Part shown: in pieces, positions 26,112 to 32,447 of the stretch
Layout: each line of letters opens with the position of its first letter
Position numbering within the stretch: position 1 is the first letter of the stretch
Source of the DNA: Bacteroidota bacterium
GTDB lineage: Bacteria > Bacteroidota > Bacteroidia > Cytophagales > Microscillaceae
Direction: 5' to 3'
Length of the DNA stretch: 32,447 nucleotides
Assembly (NCBI GenBank): GCA_004293265.1
Contig: RDXZ01000031.1
Span: 1 to 32,447 of the forward strand
Translations under genes and position numbers: made by a program
The notes under the pieces: generated by a model
What the model was told of the DNA's origin: nothing
The model's input: the letters and a program-made list of their open reading frames with translations, nothing else
The model's database searches: none

Positions 26112-26519
26112 TTATTCGTATATCTCAATAGTTTGTTTTTTCAAATCTATCGTAAATTTTTTATCTTCAAAAAAATCTAAACCTAAATAGCCTGCATACT
26201 CATTGCCTATATTCACATCAAACACTTCCAAAGGCATACTTTCTTTGCTAAATCCCAACGCTTCCATAAACAAGGGAACAAAACGGTAAGACGTGATAGC
26301 CTCGCCAATGGCACCAGTCATCAAACTTTTTTTATTTTTTTTATTTTTTATAAATCCTAATTTTTCAGCCTCAATGGTATGTAAAACACTGTTGGTACAA
26401 CCTGTATCTAAAACCATAGAGATGTGTTTATATTCTTCTTGCCCGTTAAAGTAAACAGATACATCTATTAAAATTAAACCATCTTGTGATAGTTCAAATG
26501 GTATCTTTTTGTTGCTCAT
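26112..26519 (-). CDS. Retropepsin-like aspartyl protease, single domain
   Basis: This 135-residue protein carries the retropepsin active-site motif VLDTGCTNSVL (aspartate near residue 38), preceded by the usual beta-strand pattern (GLILIDVSVYFNG) and followed by the flap region. The closing motif YAGYLGLDFFEDKKFTIDLKKQTIEI is typical of clan AA aspartic proteases of the retropepsin-like / gag-polyprotein type. With a single DTG it must dimerise to be active. There is no signal peptide, so it is cytoplasmic. Its ATG overlaps the stop of the 99-residue gene by one base (TAATG), so translation is coupled. Its substrate is unknown; the coupled protein is one candidate. Confidence 0.85.
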   Translation of the reverse strand: MSNKKIPFELSQDGLILIDVSVYFNGQEEYKHISMVLDTGCTNSVLHTIEAEKLGFIKNKKNKKSLMTGAIGEAITSYRFVPLFMEALGFSKESMPLEVFDVNIGNEYAGYLGLDFFEDKKFTIDLKKQTIEIYE

Positions 26520-26818
26520 TACTTATTTTTTCTTACTGATACAATAATTTTATTTTTAGTGGATTGTAGTTCAGGCACATACCTAAATCCGTATGCTTGG
26601 TATATATTTTTTTCTTTAATTTTATTTATATTTTTAAGCCAATAATTTTTAACTTTTTCATTAGATATGTTGGCATAAATTACATCTAATTTCACTTCTA
26701 ATAATAGTCCATTTTTTTCACAGCCTAAAATTAAATGTTTACCTTGATATTTTTTTGTATTTTTAATATTTTCCCAACTCAACCATTTGGGTTCATAAAT
26801 TACATTTTCTTTTTTCAT
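26519..26818 (-). CDS. Small protein of unknown function coupled to a retropepsin
   Basis: This 99-residue basic protein has no signal peptide or membrane segment. It has a WLSWENIKNTKKYQGK start, a likely strand pair (KHLILGCEKNGLLLEVKLDVIYA) and a lysine-rich tail, VRKNK. I do not recognise the family. Its stop overlaps the start of the retropepsin gene by one base, so the two are made together. The nearest candidate promoter lies in the terminator loop of the glutamine synthetase gene, about 175 bp upstream, and is uncertain. Confidence 0.7.
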   Translation of the reverse strand: MKKENVIYEPKWLSWENIKNTKKYQGKHLILGCEKNGLLLEVKLDVIYANISNEKVKNYWLKNINKIKEKNIYQAYGFRYVPELQSTKNKIIVSVRKNK

Positions 26819-26975
26819 AAATTTTAAATTTTAATTAATTCATTTTTTTCGATAACGAAATTTTATTATTTTTTGATAAAAAAAAGTGATTTTTTTTTAA
26901 ATTAGGCTTTTTTCTATCTACATTGTGATTAGTTTAAATACCAAAGACATAAATATTTGATACCATTTAAACAAA

Positions 26976-27027
26976 AAAAAACTTGCTTAAACAAAGATAA
27001 TAAAACATCAATGTAAGCAAGTTTTTT
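26976..27027 (-). terminator. Terminator of the glutamine synthetase gene
   Basis: AAAAAACTTGCTTA (26976-26989) pairs exactly with TAAGCAAGTTTTTT (27014-27027) across a 24-nt loop, starting 15 bp after the glutamine synthetase stop codon. On the minus strand it ends with a T-run. The loop contains a -7-like TATCTTTG. Confidence 0.8.
26992..27020 (-). promoter_or_regulatory. Possible promoter inside the glutamine synthetase terminator
   Basis: On the minus strand TTG (27020-27018) and TATCTTTG (26999-26992) are spaced by 18 bp. If used, it would drive the retropepsin pair from within the preceding gene's terminator hairpin. It could be chance in AT-rich DNA. Confidence 0.35.
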
Positions 27028-27041
27028 GTTTTTATAATCAC

Positions 27042-29237
27042 TTATCGAATCATCAATAACTCACGATATTTGGCAAGAGGCCACAAATTATCATCAACAA
27101 TTAATTCTAATTTATCGACAGCATAACGAATCGAATCAAACAAAGATTTTACTTTTTCTTCATAAGCAATGGCTTTTTGTTTTGAATGTTCGATAAGATT
27201 TGCTTCTTTTCTTGCATCAATCATTTGTTTTACTCCTTTTTGAATAGTACCAATATATTTAGAAATATCCGCGATGGCTTCTTTGACCGTATCTGTTCCT
27301 TCAATATCACCCATACCAATAATCGACAAATTTTTGATATTTTTGATGAGTTCATTTTGGTAAGTAATGGCGGCAGGAATGATATGATTTAAAGCCAAAT
27401 CACCCATCACACGCGATTCGATTTGTACTTTTTTGATATAATTTTCAAGATTAATTTCATATCTTGCTTCAACTTCTCTGTGCGTCATAATTCCTAAATC
27501 TTCGAACAAAGCCAAAGATTTTTCAGAAATATAAGCATCTAAGGCTTGTGGAGTAGATTTTACATTTGGTAAGCCACGTTTTTCTGCTTCTTTTGCCCAT
27601 TCTTCCGAATAATTATCACCTTCAAACAATACATTTTTTGATTTTTTGATATAATCACGCAAAACATTGACAATGGCTACTTCTTTTTTATCTGTTTTTT
27701 CAGAGGCTTTATCTACATCTTTTTTAAATTGTTGTAGTTGATGTGCCATAATTGTATTCAAAACCAACATAGGTGCAGCACAATTGGCTGAACCACCTAC
27801 GGCTCTAAATTCAAATTTATTGCCTGTAAAAGCGAAAGGAGAAGTACGGTTTCTGTCTGTTGTATCTAAAATAATCTGAGGAACTTTGTTAATTCCTAAT
27901 TTCATATACAAATTATCACCTTTTTCGATTTCAATAGAAGAATTATGTTCTAACTCATCTAATATTTTTTTCATTTCCGCTCCTGCAAAAACTGAAATAA
28001 TCGCAGGTGGCGCTTCATTCGCACCCAAACGATAATCATTGCCCGCACTTGCAATGCTTGCACGCAACAAATCAGAATAATCGTGAACGGCTTTGATAGT
28101 ATTGACAAAAAAAGTTAAAAATTGCAAATTTTCTTTTGCTTTTGATGTTGGGGCTAACAAATTTTTGCCTGTATTTGTTCCTAAAGCCCAATTATTATGT
28201 TTACCACTTCCATTGATTCCTGCAAAAGGTTTTTCGTGAAAAAGCACTTTAAAATTATGTCTTTCTGCGACTTTTTCCATTACGTCCATCAACAAAGTAT
28301 TATGGTCAACCGCCAAATTTACTTCTTCAAAAGTAGGGGCGCACTCAAATTGTGCGGGTGCAACTTCATTATGACGAGTACGAATTGGAATACCTAATTT
28401 TTGTGCTTCAATTTCAAAATCAACCATATAAGCACGTACGCGCGAAGGAATTGAACCAAAATAATGGTCTTCTAATTGTTGTCCTTTTGCGGGAGCGTGT
28501 CCAAAAACGCTTCTGCCTGCCATCATCAAATCAGGGCGAGCATAAAACAAAGCCTTATCGACCAAAAAATATTCTTGTTCTGCACCCAAAGTAGCCACGA
28601 CTTTTGTAATATCTTTGTCAAAATATTCGCTACAAATAGCAGTTGCCGCCTTATCGACAGCAGAAAGGGCTTTTAACAAAGGCGTTTTGTAATCTAAGGC
28701 TTCACCTGTATAAGATACAAAAATAGTTGGAATACAAAGTGTTTTACTTCCTTCAATTTCCATAATAAAAGCAGGTGAGCTCGAATCCCACGCAGTATAA
28801 CCACGTGCTTCAAAAGTTGCTCTAATTCCACCGCTTGGAAAAGAAGAGGCATCAGGTTCTTGTTGTGCTAAGGCAGTTCCTTTAAATTTTTCAAGGGCAT
28901 TTCCTTTGCTATCTATATCATAAAAAGAATCGTGTTTTTCTGCAGTTGTGCCTGTCAATGGTTGAAACCAGTGCGTATAATGTGTAACTCCTTTGGTCAT
29001 TGCCCAAGTTTTCATAGCACCTGCCACAGCATCAGCCAAGTCATTATCAATTTTAAGCCCTTGTTCTACGCATTGTTGTAACTTTTTATAAGCATCAACA
29101 CTCAAATATTGTCGCATTGCATTATCATTAAACACATTTGTTCCAAAATAATCTGAAACTTTTTGAGCAGGCATATTTACCTGTATTGTAGCACGATTTT
29201 GTGCTGTTTCTATTGCATTAAAACGCAAGATTGCCAT
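27042..29237 (-). CDS. glnN: Glutamine synthetase type III
   Basis: This 731-residue cytoplasmic enzyme joins ammonia to glutamate using ATP and is a main entry point of nitrogen assimilation. It is the long type III form, about 730 residues, with the N-terminal GSIII domain (KVSDYFGTNVFNDNAMRQYL) and WAMTKGVTHYTHWFQPLTG. Active-site segments include RHNEVAPAQFECAP (near 288-300), AGINGSGKHNNWAL (near 338-351) and FEFRAVGGSAN (near 475-485). A C-terminal helical part follows (ESRVMGDLALNHIIPAAITYQNEL). It has a well-formed promoter (-7 at 29278-29285) and its own terminator, so it is a single-gene unit. No regulatory PII gene is adjacent. Confidence 0.97.
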   Translation of the reverse strand: MAILRFNAIETAQNRATIQVNMPAQKVSDYFGTNVFNDNAMRQYLSVDAYKKLQQCVEQGLKIDNDLADAVAGAMKTWAMTKGVTHYTHWFQPLTGTTAEKHDSFYDIDSKGNALEKFKGTALAQQEPDASSFPSGGIRATFEARGYTAWDSSSPAFIMEIEGSKTLCIPTIFVSYTGEALDYKTPLLKALSAVDKAATAICSEYFDKDITKVVATLGAEQEYFLVDKALFYARPDLMMAGRSVFGHAPAKGQQLEDHYFGSIPSRVRAYMVDFEIEAQKLGIPIRTRHNEVAPAQFECAPTFEEVNLAVDHNTLLMDVMEKVAERHNFKVLFHEKPFAGINGSGKHNNWALGTNTGKNLLAPTSKAKENLQFLTFFVNTIKAVHDYSDLLRASIASAGNDYRLGANEAPPAIISVFAGAEMKKILDELEHNSSIEIEKGDNLYMKLGINKVPQIILDTTDRNRTSPFAFTGNKFEFRAVGGSANCAAPMLVLNTIMAHQLQQFKKDVDKASEKTDKKEVAIVNVLRDYIKKSKNVLFEGDNYSEEWAKEAEKRGLPNVKSTPQALDAYISEKSLALFEDLGIMTHREVEARYEINLENYIKKVQIESRVMGDLALNHIIPAAITYQNELIKNIKNLSIIGMGDIEGTDTVKEAIADISKYIGTIQKGVKQMIDARKEANLIEHSKQKAIAYEEKVKSLFDSIRYAVDKLELIVDDNLWPLAKYRELLMIR

Positions 29238-29277
29238 AAAATATTGTTTTTATTGAGAAATACATTCAATTTTGATG

Positions 29278-29307
29278 CAAAAATACATAAAAAATATATA
29301 AAAACAA
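29278..29307 (-). promoter_or_regulatory. Bacteroidota promoter for glutamine synthetase III
   Basis: On the minus strand TTG (29307-29305), 19 bp and TATTTTTG (29285-29278) are found, 40 bp upstream of the start codon at 29237. Spacing and both elements fit the consensus. Confidence 0.75.
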
Positions 29308-29472
29308 AAAAATAGGTTGTTTTTTTAACCTAATTTATAAAAAATAATATATTTTTTGGATAAATAGGTTATTTTTTTGAGGTATTTTTTTATTATTAAC
29401 TTATTTTATTAGTATAATTATAAATGATGATAATGCAAAAAAAAATATTTAATTTTTTTATTTTAAATAGTA

Positions 29473-29600
29473 GTCAGACCTTTATAAACTTTAGTGCAGA
29501 TGATTGTTTCAAATTAATTAGTACTTAAAATATTTCAATGAAAACGATTTTTATTCTATGAAAAATATTTGATTATAATTTACCTTATGTTAAGTAAAAA
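29473..29600 (+). repeat. Dispersed intergenic repeat, divergent copy B
   Basis: Positions 29473-29517 match 25876-25920 at about three quarters of sites (GTCAGACCTT, then AAACTTT, CAG and TTTCAAAT at the same spacing), with most differences being transitions. TTGATTATAA and ATGTTA follow in the same order as in copy A. It is older or less conserved than copies A and C. Confidence 0.5.
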
Positions 29601-29806
29601 TAAATACTACCCTCTTTGGCATTTTCTAATTATTTTAGATTTATGGCTTTTGAAAAATTTATACAAAATTTTATATTAAAAAACTTCCTTCTACGTTTTG
29701 AAGGTATCTATATTTTGAAAAGGTGTAGCACATTTCAAAGTTACAAGTTATTTATTTTATATTCCTAAAACATTTTTTTAAATAATATTAAATAAAAAAG
29801 TTAAAA

Positions 29807-29844
29807 TATTATCAGGTTAAACTATTGAGTTTAACCTGATAATA
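29807..29844. promoter_or_regulatory. Perfect 16-bp hairpin upstream of the zinc-ribbon gene
   Basis: TATTATCAGGTTAAAC (29807-29822) and its exact reverse complement (29829-29844) enclose a 6-nt loop and end 28 bp before ATG 29873. There is no T-run after it on either strand. It may be an operator, a leader hairpin or an attenuator. Confidence 0.6.
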
Positions 29845-29872
29845 TAATAAGAACCAAAAAATATAAAAAATT

Positions 29873-30454
29873 ATGAAACCAATAAAAAATAGAGTCTTTT
29901 GTAAAGATTGTGAAAGAACGAAAATGCTTTTTGAAACAGAAAAAAAAGCAGACAATTTCATTGCATTTAACCAAGAAGAAATAATGCTAGAATCTGGTGT
30001 TGCTCCTCAAAGAAGTTATTTTTGTGTTTTTTGTGGAGGTTGGCACATAACCAGTATAAAAGATAAATTTGGAATGTCAAAAAACGAACAGTTATTGGAA
30101 GATTATTTGGCGAAAAAAGTTGAAAAAAAAATTATTCAAAATATTAAAGTAAACGATAAAAATAAAAAAAATGATATAATTTTAGAACTTGAAAATCAAA
30201 TTAAGGTAATGAATTTTGATGAGATGAAAGTTTTTTTTTCTCAACAAATTAGTTTTTTAAAAGAAGAGATACAAAAATATATTCATCCAATTGATATATC
30301 TGAAAAAGAAAAACGTCAAGAAGCACGTCAAAAACTTGAAATCATATACGTATTACGAAAAAAAAATGGGCTCAATACAAATAATTGTTCTGAGAAATTA
30401 GCAGAGCAAAAACTTGAAGACTGGAAACAATGGCTTGAAAAAAAGGGATATTAA
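29873..30454 (+). CDS. Zinc-ribbon and coiled-coil protein of unknown function
   Basis: This 193-residue cytoplasmic protein has two cysteine pairs at C10/C13 (FCKDC) and C51/C54 (YFCVFCGGWHITS), which together look like a four-cysteine zinc site. The C-terminal two thirds are highly charged helices (EDYLAKKVEKKIIQNIKVNDKN, then KQWLEKKGY at the end), with coiled-coil character. The RSYFCVFCGGWHITS motif recurs in small Bacteroidota proteins of unknown role, often on accessory DNA; that is recollection, not a search. It stands alone behind a long spacer and a strong hairpin. A nucleic-acid-binding role is possible but unproven. Confidence 0.75.
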   Translation: MKPIKNRVFCKDCERTKMLFETEKKADNFIAFNQEEIMLESGVAPQRSYFCVFCGGWHITSIKDKFGMSKNEQLLEDYLAKKVEKKIIQNIKVNDKNKKNDIILELENQIKVMNFDEMKVFFSQQISFLKEEIQKYIHPIDISEKEKRQEARQKLEIIYVLRKKNGLNTNNCSEKLAEQKLEDWKQWLEKKGY

Positions 30455-30659
30455 AATAATAGAGTCTTTCTAACATTTACACGAAAACTAAAAAGCCTAA
30501 AACTGAAGAATTAATTAAACTATTTGAATATCAATATTTTAGTTATTTTTAATTTCATAAACTTTATCTATAAAAATTATTCTCTCATATAAATCTTGGG
30601 AAAGTACCCTAATATTTTTAATTAAATCATAACAAACAAAGAAAAAATAATTCTGTTTT

Positions 30660-31256
30660 TTAAAAACGTATGCCAAATGAAAACTCTCCATCCCAAGAAG
30701 CAAAAGAGTAAAAACGTTGTTGAATAATGGTTCTATCGTTTGATACTGGCGATAAGTTTGTATTACCAGGAGATTGCCAAGAACTATTAATATCCACTGG
30801 TAATCCATAACCAAATCTTAACGTAAAATTAAATATTCTTAAAATATTCAAACGATAGCCTACTTGTGCGGCGGGCAAAAATGTTTGTGTATTGTATTTG
30901 AATTCTATTGGAGTATTTGGCGTAGCGGAAGGATTATTTTCCGGAACTACCGAAACAGATTCAGCATAACCAGAATAATTAGCGACAATACCCAAAAATA
31001 AAGATGACCTATTTTTAGAGAGATAATAACGATAGTTTAAACCTCCTAACAGCCCTATTCTATCACCTGCAAAAGTATAGTTAGCATTTACATTGAGACT
31101 ATTTTGTTTAAATTGATATTCATAATGGATAGAACCTGTGTTTCTAAATAATGCCAAAAAATTAATTCTAAAATTACTTTTAGCCTCTTTTGTTTGCCCA
31201 TTTAGAGTCATTATGGTAGTAAAAAATAAAAATGTGTATATAAAAATATTTTTCAT
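30660..31256 (-). CDS. Small outer membrane beta-barrel protein
   Basis: This 198-residue protein has a signal peptide (MKNIFIYTFLFFTTIMTLNGQ). The mature part has about eight amphipathic strands, such as FRINFLALFRNTGSIHYEYQFKQNSLNVNANY, GGLNYRYYL, SLFLGIVANYSGY, TFLPAAQVGYRL and FTLRFGYGLPV, ending in FGIRF with the terminal phenylalanine of outer membrane barrels. Size and pattern resemble small eight-stranded barrels of the DUF3575 kind. It stands alone; only a one-mismatch -7-like element (TAACTTTA) is seen upstream. Its function is unknown. A frame that overlaps its 3' end on the same strand is not considered a gene. Confidence 0.82.
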   Translation of the reverse strand: MKNIFIYTFLFFTTIMTLNGQTKEAKSNFRINFLALFRNTGSIHYEYQFKQNSLNVNANYTFAGDRIGLLGGLNYRYYLSKNRSSLFLGIVANYSGYAESVSVVPENNPSATPNTPIEFKYNTQTFLPAAQVGYRLNILRIFNFTLRFGYGLPVDINSSWQSPGNTNLSPVSNDRTIIQQRFYSFASWDGEFSFGIRF

Positions 31257-31421
31257 TGAAAGTTATGTTAAGTGTAAGATTTGAAATATTTTTTTTGTAA
31301 AGTTAGTTATTATAGATGTATTAAAATACTGAAAAATATAATTGATAAATCACTATCAAATCTATAAAATTGCACTATTTTTTATAATACTAAAAATAAA
31401 TTTGTGTTTGTATATTTATTT

Positions 31422-31760
31422 TTAGTTAGTTGTAATTTTTTTGTTTATTGCTAATATTTTTTTTAGTGTTTTGACTTCACTTAAAAACCAAAAACACCAT
31501 AAAATTGATAAAAGTGGAAAAACAATGAATGACAACATATTATATGCAAATGCTGTTTCAAAGTCAAATCGAGTTATATGCATCATTGCACTTGTAAGCC
31601 CGCAAGCATAACATTCAACATCGAGTAGATTTACTGATAAGCATACACTTTCCCCTTTGTCAAAATAATCAACAGGTAATATTAAAACTGCAAGAGGTAC
31701 TGCAATATAAAATATTATTTTTACAGTAGATAGTATCAACGCCAAATGTCTTTTTTTCAT
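31422..31760 (-). CDS. DUF2752 family small membrane protein
   Basis: This 112-residue inner membrane protein has hydrophobic segments near residues 10-30 and 70-95. The DUF2752 signature is clear: ESVCLSVNLLDVECYACGLTSAMMH, with the CxxCG core (C50, C53) and the FDFETAFAYNMLSF that follows. The role of this family is not known. A -7 element (TATCTTTG on the minus strand, 31824-31817) lies about 57 bp upstream. The gene is likely a single unit. In related Bacteroidota, DUF2752 genes often lie next to TM2-domain genes, and a TM2 gene is found about 390 bp upstream on the same strand. Confidence 0.88.
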   Translation of the reverse strand: MKKRHLALILSTVKIIFYIAVPLAVLILPVDYFDKGESVCLSVNLLDVECYACGLTSAMMHITRFDFETAFAYNMLSFIVFPLLSILWCFWFLSEVKTLKKILAINKKITTN

Positions 31761-31816
31761 ATATGAGATAATACTGTATTATATTTTAAGATTATGTATT
31801 AAATTTAACAACTAAA

Positions 31817-31824
31817 CAAAGATA
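31817..31824 (-). promoter_or_regulatory. Candidate -7 element for the DUF2752 gene
   Basis: On the minus strand TATCTTTG (31824-31817) matches TAnnTTTG and lies 56 bp upstream of the start at 31760. No TTG is seen at the usual -33 spacing. Confidence 0.4.
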
Positions 31825-32012
31825 GTATTTTTTAAAATTAGTTATTGTTATAATATATTTCAATAATCTTTAAATTTAATTATTTCTTAAAATTATGTGA
31901 GCAATTATGTGGAATAAATTATGATATTTTAATAAATAAATAGGAATTTATTTTTATAAATTACCAGAATAACGTTAAAAATAGGTTTGTTTTGGATATT
32001 TGTATTTAACTT

Positions 32013-32099
32013 ATTAAAAACTTAGAAATTTTTTCAATACATCTAATATATACATCTCATTATTACATGTTTGATTTTATTTATTTCTAAGTTTTTAAT
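32013..32099 (-). repeat. 17-bp perfect inverted repeat, possible transcript end of the TM2 gene
   Basis: ATTAAAAACTTAGAAAT (32013-32029) is matched in exact reverse complement at 32083-32099, with a 53-nt loop. It lies 50 bp downstream of the TM2 gene's stop. The loop is long for a terminator, so the role is open. Confidence 0.6.
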
Positions 32100-32148
32100 T
32101 AATTTTTTTTAAAGTAATTATTTTTTTAAAATACTACTTATAGATATA

Positions 32149-32375
32149 CTATTTCCAATCAGGATCATAATCACCAGATTTAGGTTTCAAATCACCTGTT
32201 ATGATACGAACCCAGTCAATAATTGTCCAGATACCACAACCACCTAAAGTTAGAAGTTGTACTACACCTTGCCAAGTATAACCTAAATAAAAGCGGTGAA
32301 TACCAAGGTTACCTATTAAAAGCGCTAAAACTAATGCTATAGTACGACCTCAGACTTGTTAAATTCTATGTTCAT
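32149..32375 (-). pseudogene. TM2-domain membrane protein, frameshifted
   Basis: Read on the minus strand from 32340 to 32149, 63 residues match the TM2 domain: IALVLALLIGNLGIHRFYLG, YTWQGVVQLLTLGGCGIWTI and IDWVRIITGDLKPKSGDY, with two membrane helices around a turn. This frame has no start codon; a TGA lies five codons upstream of the IALV segment. An ATG at 32375 in another frame begins MNIEFNKSEVV and then stops at a TAG (32339-32337). Joining the two frames near 32338-32346 with one added base would give a 75-residue protein of normal TM2 length. It is either a genuine frameshift, making this a pseudogene, or a sequencing error. The gene ends 388 bp upstream of the DUF2752 gene. Confidence 0.75.
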
Positions 32376-32447
32376 TTAAGTAATTTTCGAAGTTTCCACG
32401 AAATAAAATTTGGTTTGTTTTAATTTTTTTTTGTTGTTTTTCCTTAT

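Larger units (their letters stand above)
29238..29872. other. 635-bp gene-free spacer
   Basis: No credible gene is seen. The left end holds the glutamine synthetase promoter, the middle holds the divergent copy B of the dispersed repeat (from 29473), and the right end holds a strong hairpin (29807-29844) just before the next gene. The rest is AT-rich and without clear structure. Confidence 0.65.
31761..32148. other. 388-bp AT-rich spacer
   Basis: It contains the -7 element of the DUF2752 gene and a 17-bp perfect inverted repeat (32013-32099) downstream of the TM2 gene. I see no gene and no copy of the dispersed repeat. Confidence 0.6.

Noticed and set aside
30455-30659. A short frame without a start codon near 30475-30560 that could be a gene remnant
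   Set aside because: About 30 lysine-rich codons with no family resemblance; expected by chance in this composition.
30539-30814. An open frame of 91 codons on the minus strand
   Set aside because: It overlaps the 3' end of the small barrel gene in another frame on the same strand. The barrel gene has a signal peptide and a terminal phenylalanine, whereas this frame has no recognisable start context or domain.
31397-31404. TAAATTTG on the plus strand resembling a -7 promoter element
   Set aside because: It points into the 3' end of the DUF2752 gene with no gene to drive and no TTG partner. Single -7 matches are common in AT-rich DNA.

Overview
The window looks like a chromosome segment of a very AT-rich member of the Bacteroidota, probably near Cytophagales. 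The case rests on a type IX secretion (T9SS) C-terminal sorting domain, a type III glutamine synthetase, a LytS/LytTR regulatory pair, several Bacteroidota-type beta-barrel proteins, and start sites without Shine-Dalgarno sequences that are preceded by the Bacteroidota promoter pattern (TTG, 18-21 bp, TAnnTTTG). The order-level placement is inference. I saw no rRNA, tRNA, CRISPR array or intact insertion sequence.

Layout. At 1-114 lies the 3' end of an Rpn/PD-(D/E)XK nuclease-type gene. A sensor kinase and LytTR regulator pair follows (192-1939), then a solitary ParA ATPase (minus), a small DUF4177-like protein and a secreted protein of unknown function (minus); the last two converge on a bidirectional terminator. 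4065-7925 encodes a 1286-residue contractile injection system (CIS) tape measure protein with no other injection-system gene nearby. At 8191-11800 are a TolC-like outer membrane channel and a divergent CusB/CzcB-like lipoprotein adaptor, followed by an OmpL-like porin; the inner-membrane RND pump is absent. 11801-12112 is a repeat-rich spacer. 12113-14283 is an outer membrane protein plus metallophosphoesterase operon (minus), followed by a class C beta-lactamase-like serine hydrolase (minus).

16263-24918 is a three-gene minus-strand operon: an outer membrane barrel protein, a propeller-like lipoprotein, and a 2095-residue T9SS-sorted protein with ten PKD-like repeats, two PKD domains, a jelly-roll-like domain and an Omp28-like domain that lacks the expected cysteines. 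Upstream is an M23 peptidase. 26112-26818 is a translationally coupled pair: an unknown 99-residue protein and a single-domain retropepsin. Then come glutamine synthetase III (minus), a zinc-ribbon/coiled-coil protein (plus), a small barrel protein, a DUF2752 membrane protein and a frameshifted TM2-domain gene at the right edge.

The genes form no single pathway. The most notable items are the orphan tape measure protein with a recent 68-residue internal duplication, the T9SS surface-protein operon, a 143-bp nested inverted-repeat element, and a family of dispersed intergenic repeats found in at least three, probably four, spacers. Six promoters carry both Bacteroidota elements at correct spacing; two of these fix start codons downstream of the longest open frame.
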